50,900 bases of DNA from Thiopontia sp964415865 (GTDB lineage: Bacteria; Pseudomonadota; Gammaproteobacteria; GCF-002020875), in contig CAYQBY010000008.1 of assembly GCA_964415865.1 (NCBI GenBank), positions 1 to 50,900 on the forward strand, in the 5' to 3' direction. The position numbers were made by a program, and so were the translations under genes. Position 1 is the stretch's first letter. Each line of letters begins with the position of its first letter. Below, one piece after another: positions 1 to 8,546 of this stretch. The notes beneath the pieces were generated by a model that was not told where the DNA came from, did no database searches, and saw only the letters and a program-made list of their open reading frames with translations.

Positions 1-84
1 TAATATTGATTACCTGTAGTGTTATCCTAAGATGACCGCGAGTAATATTGATTACTCGTAGTGTTATACTCTCACGAATTCAAA
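1..84. repeat. Two-copy 42-bp spaced direct repeat upstream of hemC
   Basis: A 25-base element at 1-25 recurs at 43-67 with only two adjacent differences (positions 14 and 15 of the element). The period is exactly 42 bp, about four helical turns. The rest of each 42-bp unit is not conserved. The second copy lies inside a perfect 8-bp inverted repeat at 39-58. Because the first copy begins at base 1, more copies could lie to the left of the window. Confidence 0.75.
39..70 (+). promoter_or_regulatory. Candidate hemC promoter with palindromic operator
   Basis: Positions 39-58 form the perfect inverted repeat CGAGTAAT-ATTG-ATTACTCG. Just downstream, 62-70 reads TGTTATACT, an extended -10 hexamer (TGn + TATACT). 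No good -35 hexamer sits at standard spacing, as is usual for extended -10 promoters. The palindrome covers the -35/spacer zone, where a repressor or activator would act. The first repeat copy carries a weaker version, TGTTATCCT (20-28), so tandem promoters are possible. Start would be near 77, leaving a leader of about 75 nt before hemC. The binding protein cannot be named from sequence. Confidence 0.5.
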
Positions 85-151
85 AACTGAGCCATTGTAA
101 CCCTACACCTCGGTAACCCAAAGAAAAACATAAATAAAGAGAGAGCTATCC

Positions 152-1084
152 ATGTCGTCCACGCTTCGAATCGCAACCAGAAAAAGCCCATTGGCACTGT
201 GGCAGGCTGAATATGTAAAGAGTCGCCTACTTGAAATTCATCAGGATCTTGAGGTTGAACTTGTCACCATGAGCACGAAGGGAGACAAGATTCTGGATAC
301 CCCGCTGGCTAAAATTGGTGGCAAGGGGTTGTTTGTGAAGGAGTTGGAGGCACGAATGCTGGAGGGGGACTGTGATATCGCTGTCCACTCCATGAAAGAT
401 GTTCCGATGGAGTTCCCTGAAGGCTTGTTTCTGCCAGTTATATGTGAGCGCGAGGTTCCACTGGACGCCTTTGTCTCCAACCAATACGAGAAATTTGAGG
501 ACCTCCCGCAGGGAGCCAGGGTTGGAACATCCAGCCTGCGCCGCAAGTGCCAACTTCTTGATCTACGATCTGATCTTGAGATTCTTGATCTGCGTGGAAA
601 CGTAAATACCCGACTGCGTAAACTGGATGAGGGAGAGTTCGATGCCATTATTCTTGCCTCTGCAGGGCTTATACGCCTGGATATGGCAGACAGAATTCGC
701 AGTCGCATTCAGCCTGAGGTTATTCTGCCGGCTGTTGGTCAAGGGGCTGTGGGCATTGAATGTCGCACTGGAGATCAACGTGTACTTGATCTTATTGCAC
801 CACTGAATGACCGTGATACCTCTATTCGAGTCCGGGCAGAACGTGCTCTTAACCACCGTCTTGAGGGGGGGTGCCAGGTTCCTATTGGTAGCTACTCGAT
901 TCTTGAGGGGGGTAATATCTACCTGCGCGGTCTTGTGGGGGCTGTAGATGGATCAGAGATTATCCGCAGTGAAATTCGTGGGCCGCAGGATGAGGCTGAG
1001 CCTCTGGGTGTCAAGGTTGCCGAGGAGCTTCTGGCCAACGGAGCCAAAGAGATTCTGCAAGAGCTATACGACAGTGTCGAATGA
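152..1084 (+). CDS. hemC: Hydroxymethylbilane synthase (porphobilinogen deaminase)
   Basis: Condenses four porphobilinogen molecules into hydroxymethylbilane in cytosolic tetrapyrrole synthesis. The 310-residue protein has the full family length. The N-terminal phosphate-binding region (IATRKSPLALWQ), the catalytic aspartate in VHSMKDVP (D83) and the dipyrromethane-cofactor cysteine in LEGGCQVPIG (C241) are all present. The ATG at 152 is the first plausible start and follows a purine-rich AAAGAGAGAG tract. It heads a rightward hemC-hemD-hemX-hemY group; the hemD start overlaps its 3' end. The palindromic, repeated sequence at 1-84 probably contains its promoter. Confidence 0.97.
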   Translation: MSSTLRIATRKSPLALWQAEYVKSRLLEIHQDLEVELVTMSTKGDKILDTPLAKIGGKGLFVKELEARMLEGDCDIAVHSMKDVPMEFPEGLFLPVICEREVPLDAFVSNQYEKFEDLPQGARVGTSSLRRKCQLLDLRSDLEILDLRGNVNTRLRKLDEGEFDAIILASAGLIRLDMADRIRSRIQPEVILPAVGQGAVGIECRTGDQRVLDLIAPLNDRDTSIRVRAERALNHRLEGGCQVPIGSYSILEGGNIYLRGLVGAVDGSEIIRSEIRGPQDEAEPLGVKVAEELLANGAKEILQELYDSVE

Positions 1085-1853
1085 CTTGCAGCTAAAGGGT
1101 AAGGGCATTCTGGTTACGCGCCCCGCTCACCAAGCACAGCAAATAATAAATAAAATAGAGTTGCACGGGGGGGTAGTTTTCCCCTTTCCAGTTATGGAGA
1201 TAGTCCCACCACAGGACATAACCCCGGCACTCACTCTATTCCAACATCTTAACCGTTTTGATATAGCAATTTTCATTAGCGCAAATGCGGCTAAGCTTGG
1301 TCTGGAGATGATGAAGAGAGAGGGCACAGTACCCGATACTCTTAAGTTTGCCGCTGTCGGCATGGCCACCGCTCGTGCACTGGAAACAGCCGGGTACTCT
1401 GCCGATATCATTCCAGAGAGCCGTTTTGATAGTGAGGGGTTACTGGCAACACCACAGTTGCAGAATATCGGGGGGAAAAATATTCTGATTATTCGTGGCG
1501 AAGGGGGAAGAGAGATACTGGCTAATACTCTGCGCGAGCGTGGCGGAAAGGTCACTTATGCAGAGATATATCGCAGAACTATTCCTGATACAGACCCGTC
1601 CCCCGTCATTGATGCATGGCAAACCAACAAACTTCATGCAGCCATTGTTACCAGCAACCAAAGCCTCAGCAATCTGATCCAGATGGTGGGTGAGACAGGA
1701 AAATCATACCTGCTGAAAACTCCCCTGATCTTGATTAGTGAACGTACTCGGGAGGTTGCTCAAGAGAGTGGGTTTAGCGGCAAATTGATGCTTGCAACAC
1801 CCCCCAGTGATGATGCAATCCTTGATACACTCATCCACTGGGCACAAAGTTGA
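1074..1853 (+). CDS. hemD: Uroporphyrinogen-III synthase
   Basis: Closes and inverts ring D of hydroxymethylbilane to give uroporphyrinogen III. The reading frame is open from 948, but recognisable family sequence starts at LKGKGILVTRPAHQA, so the likely start is GTG 1074, giving 259 residues and overlapping the last 11 bases of hemC. TTG 1086 is the alternative. The two-lobed HemD fold is supported by the N-terminal VTRP motif, the central FISANAA and TARALE segments, and the late AAIVTSNQSLSNL stretch. Overlap with hemC implies translational coupling. Sequence conservation in this family is low, so the call also rests on position between hemC and hemX. Confidence 0.92.
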   Translation: MSNDLQLKGKGILVTRPAHQAQQIINKIELHGGVVFPFPVMEIVPPQDITPALTLFQHLNRFDIAIFISANAAKLGLEMMKREGTVPDTLKFAAVGMATARALETAGYSADIIPESRFDSEGLLATPQLQNIGGKNILIIRGEGGREILANTLRERGGKVTYAEIYRRTIPDTDPSPVIDAWQTNKLHAAIVTSNQSLSNLIQMVGETGKSYLLKTPLILISERTREVAQESGFSGKLMLATPPSDDAILDTLIHWAQS

Positions 1854-1879
1854 AGTAGCAGTTAATAGGGCAGGGCTGT

Positions 1880-3070
1880 ATGAGCAGAAGGCATGAGGAG
1901 ATTATTGACGCAGAGGTTCTATCCGAGCAGAGAAGCCCCTCCCTGTTAAGTACACATAACCTGACTATCATTGGGGGAGCCATACTTGCTCTAACTGTTC
2001 TGGCTGGCATTGTCTGGCTCTTGACCCAATCGATGCAACAGGAGAACCAAACCGCCTCAGAAAGTGCCGCTAAAAACAGTGTGGCGATAATAGCCATGGA
2101 GGAACGCGCCACAACAACTCTCCAACAAATCAAAAAAATTGAACAGAACAACAATGTTGCTATTCTGGATCTCCAGTCCAAGCAACAGCAACAGACCAAA
2201 ATACTGAGTGATGAACTTAACAAGAGGATAGAACAACAGAGCGCCCTGCTTCAGAGATCCATTGACACCAATCTACGGGAGACCAAACAGCTCAACCAAA
2301 GTATCTCAATCCTTGCACAACGCATAGAACAGCGAGAAGACAACCTCCATCTCTCTGCGACACTACGTCTTCTTCAGATTGCTGAAGAACAACTAATGAT
2401 TGCCAACAACCTGGAGACAACAAAACAGGCTCTGTCCCAGGCAAACAGGCAACTTGGCGAAAGTGGCGACCCCACACTGCTTCCTATTCAGGGAATGATC
2501 AGAGAGGAGATAAGGCTAGTAAACCAGGTTAATCTGCCAGACCTCTACTCAGCCACAACCAAACTTACTCGACTTATTAATAGTATTGACGCTATACCAT
2601 TCCCATCCACCAATAGGTTTACAGAAGAGCACGACAAGAAGGGCTCCCCACAACCGGACACTATTGATGAGTCATTCTCTTGGGAGTGGGAAAACATCAT
2701 AAACAAGATATGGCAGGATCTGCTCAGCCTGGTGCGTGTGGAGAAGAGAGAGCAAGAGATACCCATTATCACCTCGCAAGCCGGACAACAGACTAGCAGA
2801 CAAATTCTTCAGCTCCGTCTAGAACAGGCACAGAGCGCCCTGCTATTAAGAGATGGGGAATTATTTCGTGATCGTATCAATAGTGCAGAAGAATGGATAA
2901 AGATTTTTGACCAAGAGAGCTCAGCAACAAAAGATGTGAAGAATCAACTTACTGAGCTAAGTTCTCTAAAACTCTCTCCTGCTCTGCCGGTAATAGGGCA
3001 GGCACATAAAAAACTTAAAGAGATCCTGAAAGGCTCTCCCAGAGAGCCGGTGAAAGAGCTGACAGAATGA
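1880..3070 (+). CDS. hemX: HemX-type membrane protein of the hemCDXY cluster
   Basis: A 396-residue inner-membrane protein. A short charged N-terminus is followed by one hydrophobic helix (about residues 28-48, IIGGAILALTVLAGIVWLL) and then a long Gln/Glu-rich coiled-coil domain that should face the periplasm. This is the layout of HemX, often labelled uroporphyrin-III C-methyltransferase, although the methyltransferase fold is absent. Its role with HemY is unproven; a scaffold for haem-pathway enzymes is an inference. The ATG at 1880 follows AGGGCAGGG. Its last four bases (ATGA, 3067-3070) overlap the hemY start, so the two are probably coupled. Confidence 0.9.
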   Translation: MSRRHEEIIDAEVLSEQRSPSLLSTHNLTIIGGAILALTVLAGIVWLLTQSMQQENQTASESAAKNSVAIIAMEERATTTLQQIKKIEQNNNVAILDLQSKQQQQTKILSDELNKRIEQQSALLQRSIDTNLRETKQLNQSISILAQRIEQREDNLHLSATLRLLQIAEEQLMIANNLETTKQALSQANRQLGESGDPTLLPIQGMIREEIRLVNQVNLPDLYSATTKLTRLINSIDAIPFPSTNRFTEEHDKKGSPQPDTIDESFSWEWENIINKIWQDLLSLVRVEKREQEIPIITSQAGQQTSRQILQLRLEQAQSALLLRDGELFRDRINSAEEWIKIFDQESSATKDVKNQLTELSSLKLSPALPVIGQAHKKLKEILKGSPREPVKELTE

Positions 3071-4302
3071 GGCGCATCCTGATCCTCACCCTGCTGCTGG
3101 TTACAACAAGCATTGTTGCCCTGCAATTAAGAGGGCGCAGTGGTCACATCATGCTGCAACTAGGTGAATGGACTATTGAGACCAGTGTCAGTTTTGCCGT
3201 TATAGCCACGCTTGTAATATTTACACTACTACTGCTGCTTGTCCGCATCCTGTTGCGTTTCATCCATGCGCCACGTGATATCGGTATATGGCGGAATCAA
3301 CAAAAGGTCAAACGGGCTCAGGCAGACTTGAATAGAGGAATGATTACTCTGGCCGAAGGCAACTGGAAGAAAGCAGAAAAACTGCTCGGACAATCTGCTG
3401 CGTATAGTGACAATCCACTAATGCACTACTTGGGGGCTGCCAATGCTGCGCAACATCAGAATTCTGATGAGCGTAGAGATCACTACCTTAAGCTGGCCCA
3501 TCAGGCATCACCAGATGCCGATTTTGTTATTCGACTGACTCAGGCCGAACAACAGTTTGCCCACCAGCAATACGATGCTGCACTCGATACGCTTACCCAG
3601 CTGAGAAAACAGAAACCAAACCACCCAAAACTTCTTCGCCTGTTGGCGCAGACACTCACAGCACAAAAACAGTGGTCACAACTGCTTGGACTAACTCCAG
3701 TTTTACGTAAAAGAAAAAGTATTGAGAGTGATGAACTGGCACAACTGGAACACCATGGACAGATTCAACTTCTTACAGATATCGCAAAAACAGGAAAGGA
3801 AGGTGCACTGCAACAGCAGTGGAAACAGTTCTCACGCAGTGACCGTCATAACCAAAAACTGATTTACCACTATGCAACCTTACTGAACAGACAAGGAGAT
3901 GGAGGCTCAAGTGAGAGGTTGCTTCACAAGGAGATTAAAAAGCAGTGGTCTGAAGAGCTGGTATCTCTTTATGGAAAAATAGAATCAGCCTCTGCAGATG
4001 AACAGATTCAAAATGCCGAGAAGTGGCTAAAGCACCATTCAGATAGTGCAACACTTCACCTGGCTCTTGGGCGACTCTATCTGCAAAAGGAGATTTGGGG
4101 GCAGGCAGAACAGCACCTGAAGAAGAGTATTGAACTTTCCCCTACTCATGATGCCTACCAGGAGATGGGGATCCTCAGAAAAATGAATGATGATCCTGCT
4201 GGTGCCCTGGAGTATTACGAAAAATCCTCTACCCTTCTACCTTCCCAGCCACCTCAAATGAGTCAAAGTAGAGATTCTCTTCTATTAACCCAAGCGCACT
4301 AA
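3067..4302 (+). CDS. hemY: HemY-type membrane-anchored TPR protein
   Basis: A 411-residue protein with two N-terminal hydrophobic helices (about 3-20 and 38-62) followed by a cytoplasmic helical-repeat domain. TPR-like units are visible, for example EGNWKKAEKLLGQSAAY, QQYDAALDTLTQLRKQKP and EIWGQAEQHLKKSIELSP. This matches the HemY_N plus TPR family of gammaproteobacterial hem clusters. It is not the protoporphyrinogen oxidase that shares the name in Bacillus. It starts inside the hemX stop (ATGA). Its final 74 bases overlap, tail to tail, the end of the AscD-like gene on the other strand. Confidence 0.9.
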   Translation: MRRILILTLLLVTTSIVALQLRGRSGHIMLQLGEWTIETSVSFAVIATLVIFTLLLLLVRILLRFIHAPRDIGIWRNQQKVKRAQADLNRGMITLAEGNWKKAEKLLGQSAAYSDNPLMHYLGAANAAQHQNSDERRDHYLKLAHQASPDADFVIRLTQAEQQFAHQQYDAALDTLTQLRKQKPNHPKLLRLLAQTLTAQKQWSQLLGLTPVLRKRKSIESDELAQLEHHGQIQLLTDIAKTGKEGALQQQWKQFSRSDRHNQKLIYHYATLLNRQGDGGSSERLLHKEIKKQWSEELVSLYGKIESASADEQIQNAEKWLKHHSDSATLHLALGRLYLQKEIWGQAEQHLKKSIELSPTHDAYQEMGILRKMNDDPAGALEYYEKSSTLLPSQPPQMSQSRDSLLLTQAH

Positions 4303-5248
4303 ACGCACCCTTGCCAGCATCCACCATCACTGGGGGACCTGCCATATATATATCAGCTGCAGAGAGGTCTGAATAATCCGCCACAACCGCTTCATGAACA
4401 TATCCAACACGTCCGCTCCAAGAGTCGTCCGCATCAGATAGTACCGGGATGTAGCTGATATTATCGTAACTGTCTGCCCACTCCCTCGCCATGCTGTCCA
4501 GATATAGATCATCCTGACTTCGTGCCCCCCAGTAAATCTTGATGCTATTTTTCATTCCTAGCTCAATAGCATGCTCTACCATCCCCTTGATAGGCGCAAA
4601 TCCTGTACCGCCAGCAATCATAATCAGTTCATTACCTGAGTCTTCGCGTAAAAAGAAGGTGCCAAGAGGCCCCTCAATACGGAGAATATCCTTCTCCTGC
4701 ATCTCATTAAATACGTGTGGAGTAAAGAGTCCACCCTCCACTCTGCGGAGATGCAGCTCAATCTCTGAGTTATTGTGTGGGGCATTTGCAAGTGAAAAAG
4801 CACGGCGACGGTCTCCCTCCAGGATAACCTCAATATACTGGCCCGCAAGAAACTGTAGACTCTCATTTTCCGGCTGTTTCAGACAGAGGCGAATCACATC
4901 CTCAGCCAGACGCTCAATCTTTGAGACCTTGACCGGCATAGTTCTAACCTCAATCTCCTCTGCTGCCACCACCTCATGCACCTCAACTACCAGGTCACTC
5001 TTTGCCTCTGCTTTACAGCAGATAACAACACCATTGGTCATCTCCTCTTCTGTTAGAGATTGTGCGTTGTACCCATCCTGATACTCGTATTCACCAGATA
5101 CAATCTTTGCCTTACATGCACCACAGAAACCATTTTGGCAGCCAAAGGGGAACCCGACACCGTGCTCCAGTGCACCATCAAGAATAGTCTCTCCATCAGA
5201 TAGATCAAACTCATTTCCACTTGGTTGTAGCTGAACACGATTAGACAT
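4229..5248 (-). CDS. AscD-like 2Fe-2S/FAD/NAD(P)H reductase (CDP-6-deoxy-delta-3,4-glucoseen reductase family)
   Basis: A 339-residue electron-transfer flavoprotein. An N-terminal plant-type ferredoxin domain (1-90) carries Cys37-x4-Cys42-x2-Cys45 and a distal Cys77/78. An FAD domain follows with RAFS (149-152), then an NAD(P) domain with GGTGFAP (213-219). The family name comes from deoxysugar synthesis, but no deoxysugar genes are nearby. It lies 128 bp downstream of ubiD on the same strand, where E. coli has the flavin reductase Fre. A role supplying reduced flavin or electrons to a ubiquinone or other redox step is therefore plausible but inferred. The C-terminal codons overlap hemY by 74 bp in antisense. 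Confidence 0.85.
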   Translation of the reverse strand: MSNRVQLQPSGNEFDLSDGETILDGALEHGVGFPFGCQNGFCGACKAKIVSGEYEYQDGYNAQSLTEEEMTNGVVICCKAEAKSDLVVEVHEVVAAEEIEVRTMPVKVSKIERLAEDVIRLCLKQPENESLQFLAGQYIEVILEGDRRRAFSLANAPHNNSEIELHLRRVEGGLFTPHVFNEMQEKDILRIEGPLGTFFLREDSGNELIMIAGGTGFAPIKGMVEHAIELGMKNSIKIYWGARSQDDLYLDSMAREWADSYDNISYIPVLSDADDSWSGRVGYVHEAVVADYSDLSAADIYMAGPPVMVDAGKGAFSALGLIEENLYFDSFEVAGKVEG

Positions 5249-5376
5249 TAAATTTTTTCCTGTACTGTTTTTATGAATGATATGGGGTCATCGAGCAGAG
5301 CAGAAAACCCCAGCATCTGCGTCTCTCAATAAAGTTGAGTATTTTGCTATGTTATTACTTTTAAAGCAACCAGATT

Positions 5377-6846
5377 TTAGGAATCAACGCCTAGCTCATC
5401 CCATATTTCATCAATACGTTTCTTGACCTCAGGGTCCATGGTGATTGCACTACCCCACTCACGAGAAGTCTCCCCCTCTAGCTTATTGGTGGCATCCATA
5501 CCCATCTTGGAACCAAGCCCGGAAACCGGTGAGGCAAAATCAAGATAATCAATAGGGGTGTTTTCAATAACTGTGGTATCTCGTGCAGGATCCATTCTTG
5601 TTGTCATGGCCCAGATCACATCCTGCCAATTTCTGACATCGATATCATCATCAGTAACCACAATGAATTTGGTATACATAAACTGCCTGAGGAATGACCA
5701 CACTCCCATCATCACCCGCTTGGCATGGCCGGGATACTGCTTTTTGATACTCACTACCGCCATACGATATGAACACCCTTCTGGTGGCAGATAAAAATCA
5801 ACAATCTCCGGAAACTGCTTCTTGAGAATAGGGACAAAAACCTCATTCAAGGCCAGTCCAAGTACAGCTGGCTCATCAGGTGGTCGCCCTGTGTAGGTTG
5901 AGTGGTAAATTGGGTCCCTGCGATGAGTAATGCGCTCTACGGTAAAGACGGGGAATCTCTCAATCTCATTGTAGTACCCGGTATGGTCGCCAAATGGACC
6001 CTCATCCACCAACTCATCCGGGTCAATGGTGCCCTCCAGTACAATCTCGGCACTAGCTGGGACCTGAAGATCAGACCCTATGCACTTGACCACCTCTGTC
6101 TTTGAGCCTCGCAACAGGCCAGCAAATGCATACTCAGATAACGTATCTGGCACCGGTGTTACTGCTGCAAGAATAGTGGCCGGGTCAGCTCCAATCACTA
6201 CAGCAACCGGGAATGGCTTTCCTGAGTTGGCCTCTTTCCACTCGCGAAAATCCAGCGCGCCCCCACGGTGAGACAACCAACGCATAATCAGGCGATTCTT
6301 TCCTATAACCTGTTGCCGATAAATACCAATATTTTGTCTCTCTTTATTTGGGCCAGCAGTTACCACCATACCCCAAGTAACAAGTGGGCCAGCATCACCA
6401 GGCCAGCAGGTCTGAATAGGCCACCTGGAAAGATCCACATCATCTCCTTCCAATATCACATCCTGACATGGCGCCTTGGAGCGCACCTTGGGTGACATAT
6501 TGAGAACCTGCTTGAAGATTGGGAGCTTCTCTACCGCATCCCTGAAGCCCTTTGGAGGATCTGGTTCCTTTAGATACGCAAGAATCTGTCCGACCTCACG
6601 CAGGTGGTCCACGGAATCATGTCCCATCCCCATGGCAACACGTTTGGGCGTGCCAAAAAGGTTGGCCAGTACGGGCGTTGTTGCTCCCTTAGGATTTTCA
6701 AACAGGAGTGCCGGCCCTGCAGCTCTCAATACCCGATCTGCAATCTCGGTCATCTCCAGGTATGGATCAACCTCTTGTGAGATCCTCTTCAGCTCCCCCT
6801 GCTGCTCTAGGTGCTGAATAAATTCTCTGAGATCTGAGCTGCTCAT
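5377..6846 (-). CDS. ubiD: 4-hydroxy-3-polyprenylbenzoate decarboxylase (UbiD)
   Basis: Decarboxylates the prenylated 4-hydroxybenzoate ring in ubiquinone synthesis using prenylated FMN made by UbiX. The 489-residue length is typical. The family segment EGPFGDHTGYY (282-292) with its catalytic acidic region, and NIGIYRQQV (172-180) in the prFMN/metal site, are intact. The start ATG (6846) sits in a 4-base ATGA overlap with the stop of the DUF2914 gene upstream, so translation is likely coupled. No ubiX is in the window, but ubiC, the first step of the ring branch, is at 14.0 kb. Confidence 0.96.
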   Translation of the reverse strand: MSSSDLREFIQHLEQQGELKRISQEVDPYLEMTEIADRVLRAAGPALLFENPKGATTPVLANLFGTPKRVAMGMGHDSVDHLREVGQILAYLKEPDPPKGFRDAVEKLPIFKQVLNMSPKVRSKAPCQDVILEGDDVDLSRWPIQTCWPGDAGPLVTWGMVVTAGPNKERQNIGIYRQQVIGKNRLIMRWLSHRGGALDFREWKEANSGKPFPVAVVIGADPATILAAVTPVPDTLSEYAFAGLLRGSKTEVVKCIGSDLQVPASAEIVLEGTIDPDELVDEGPFGDHTGYYNEIERFPVFTVERITHRRDPIYHSTYTGRPPDEPAVLGLALNEVFVPILKKQFPEIVDFYLPPEGCSYRMAVVSIKKQYPGHAKRVMMGVWSFLRQFMYTKFIVVTDDDIDVRNWQDVIWAMTTRMDPARDTTVIENTPIDYLDFASPVSGLGSKMGMDATNKLEGETSREWGSAITMDPEVKKRIDEIWDELGVDS

Positions 6847-7523
6847 CGGTAGGTGAAACTCTCTTGGTGCAGCACCGTACCATTCTTGGTAATAACCTTA
6901 ACGGTCCACTCTCCGGTCCATCCCGGAACCAGGTTTTTGCTAGACCAGACACGCCAGCGAGGGCCGCGCACCCTACCTAGAGATACCTTTGCCATAGCAT
7001 TACCACCATACTCCCACAAATGATAAATCTCTTTTCCAAACTGGTTATGGAGGTCGCTAAAATAGAATATCTTGTGTTCATCTGTACCTAACAGACATAC
7101 TGAATCTACCGGCTCACGCCTGTTTCTATCTACTCCACGAGTAAAACTTCCTCTGGATACAGCAGTAGATTCTGTCCATTCAGGACAGATTAGTTCAACT
7201 GAACCATCTTCAACAACCGGCTCCGGCGTTTCAACTGGCTCAGGAGCTGGTTCTGGTATTGGTTCTGGAGTTGGTGCAGGCTCAGGCGCCGTCTCTATTG
7301 CCGGTTCTGGCTCTGGTGCAGGTATTGATTCAGATGGTGCAGGTTTCAGTTCTACCGGGGTATCTGGCACTGGTGCTGGGGCAGTCACTGGAACCGGGGC
7401 CACATCAACAATATCACTCTCTGGCTCTTCGCCTCTCATCCATATCACCAACAACAGTACCAACAGAGCGACAATCAACCACTGGATAAGACTGCGATTC
7501 TGTTCCCATATTTTCTTTATCAT
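6843..7523 (-). CDS. DUF2914-type membrane-anchored protein with Pro/Glu-rich linker
   Basis: About 226 residues. An N-terminal membrane helix (LIQWLIVALLVLLLVIWM) is followed by a roughly 80-residue linker dominated by PAPEPEP-like repeats. The C-terminal domain of about 110 residues contains FYFSDLHNQFGKEIYHLWEY and WRVWSSKNLVPGWTGEW, which I recognise as DUF2914. The domain is expected in the periplasm; its function is unknown. ATG 7523 is preferred because GGGAG lies 9 bases upstream; an in-frame GTG at 7529 is possible but too close to it. It sits between cmoB and ubiD in one leftward run and overlaps ubiD by 4 bp. Confidence 0.85.
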   Translation of the reverse strand: MIKKIWEQNRSLIQWLIVALLVLLLVIWMRGEEPESDIVDVAPVPVTAPAPVPDTPVELKPAPSESIPAPEPEPAIETAPEPAPTPEPIPEPAPEPVETPEPVVEDGSVELICPEWTESTAVSRGSFTRGVDRNRREPVDSVCLLGTDEHKIFYFSDLHNQFGKEIYHLWEYGGNAMAKVSLGRVRGPRWRVWSSKNLVPGWTGEWTVKVITKNGTVLHQESFTYR

Positions 7524-7556
7524 AATCACTAACTCCCTGTTATCACTGCACCAGAT

Positions 7557-8546
7557 TCAGGGTGCAATTGCACTCAACAGTGCTCGTCTGGGTGATGGAT
7601 ACCCTTCTATAGTCCTCGTTGGATCTGTCGGATCCAAAAAATCAGCAAGAGATTCAAACTCCATCCATGAGGTCACTCTCTGCTCATCCGTTGTCGTTAC
7701 TGATTGATCCAGACAACGCACTTTTGTAAATCCAACCCTCTCCAACCAGTGAATCAACTCTTCTACCGTAGGGATAAACCAGACATTCCTCATTTTGGCA
7801 TATCTACGCTCCGGAACCAAAACTTCCCCTCTGCCACCCTCAATAATCAGGGTCTCAAGCACCAGCTCACCACCCTGACTCAAAGCACCTCGAAGCTCAT
7901 AAAGATGATCAATTGGTGACCTTCGATGGTACAGCACCCCCATGGAGAAAACTGTGTCAAACCAATGCAGATTTGGGGGAACAGACTCCAGGCCAACAGG
8001 CAGAAACAGGATGTCTGGAGGATTATCAATAAAGTGAGTAAGAGCCCTAAACTGACTTAAAAACAGGAGGTTAGGATCAACGCCAACCACAACTTTTGCC
8101 CCTGCACCAGCCATTCTCATGGAGTAGTACCCATTACCGCACCCCACATCGAGTACCGCTTTTCCCTCAAGCGGCTGAATCTCCTGCGCCAACCGCTCCC
8201 ACTTCCAGTCAGAGCGCCACTCACTATTGATATGCATCCCCAACAGATCAAATGGCCCCTTACGCCATGGGTGTAGGTGTCGCATCAACTGCTCTATATC
8301 ACCATTCTGGGCAGTATTGCACTCACTGCCATCCCCTATTTGTACTCTGGCAGCTCCCAAATCAACCCTGTTTGCCTTTAACGCAGGAAGTGCATCAAGC
8401 ACACCAAGCCATCGCGGTAAATTTCCATCCCGTCCAGGCTCCAGCAAGAGAGAGAGCTCTTTCTCTAACTGTTTACTCCACTCTACAAATCCATGCTCCC
8501 GCAGAGCACCTAGTGTCTCATCTATTTTTAAGGAGTGAGCGAACAA
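7557..8546 (-). CDS. cmoB: tRNA U34 carboxymethyltransferase CmoB
   Basis: Transfers the carboxymethyl group of carboxy-SAM to 5-hydroxyuridine at tRNA position 34, giving cmo5U. About 329 residues, close to the E. coli enzyme (323). The SAM-fold motif VLDVGCGNGY (131-140), MRHLHPWRKGPFDLLG, FSMGVLYHRRSP and SLADFLDP are all characteristic. No ATG is available near the expected N-terminus. The best start is TTG 8546, directly after the cmoA stop codon and in the same frame. A weak GGCGG lies upstream inside the end of cmoA. Confidence 0.94.
   Translation of the reverse strand: MFAHSLKIDETLGALREHGFVEWSKQLEKELSLLLEPGRDGNLPRWLGVLDALPALKANRVDLGAARVQIGDGSECNTAQNGDIEQLMRHLHPWRKGPFDLLGMHINSEWRSDWKWERLAQEIQPLEGKAVLDVGCGNGYYSMRMAGAGAKVVVGVDPNLLFLSQFRALTHFIDNPPDILFLPVGLESVPPNLHWFDTVFSMGVLYHRRSPIDHLYELRGALSQGGELVLETLIIEGGRGEVLVPERRYAKMRNVWFIPTVEELIHWLERVGFTKVRCLDQSVTTTDEQRVTSWMEFESLADFLDPTDPTRTIEGYPSPRRALLSAIAP

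Noticed and set aside
948..1073. N-terminal extension of the hemD frame back to ATG 948
   Set aside because: These codons lie wholly inside conserved hemC sequence and the peptide has no HemD character.
4539..5081. 180-codon open frame opposite the AscD-like gene
   Set aside because: A shadow of a well-supported flavoprotein gene; low-complexity Ser/Arg composition typical of antisense frames.
7072..7707. Long open frame on the plus strand opposite the DUF2914 gene, rich in Gly-Ser-Gly-Ala
   Set aside because: It is the complement of the Pro/Glu repeat linker; the repetitive composition keeps the antisense frame open. It continues into cmoB antisense with no family resemblance.
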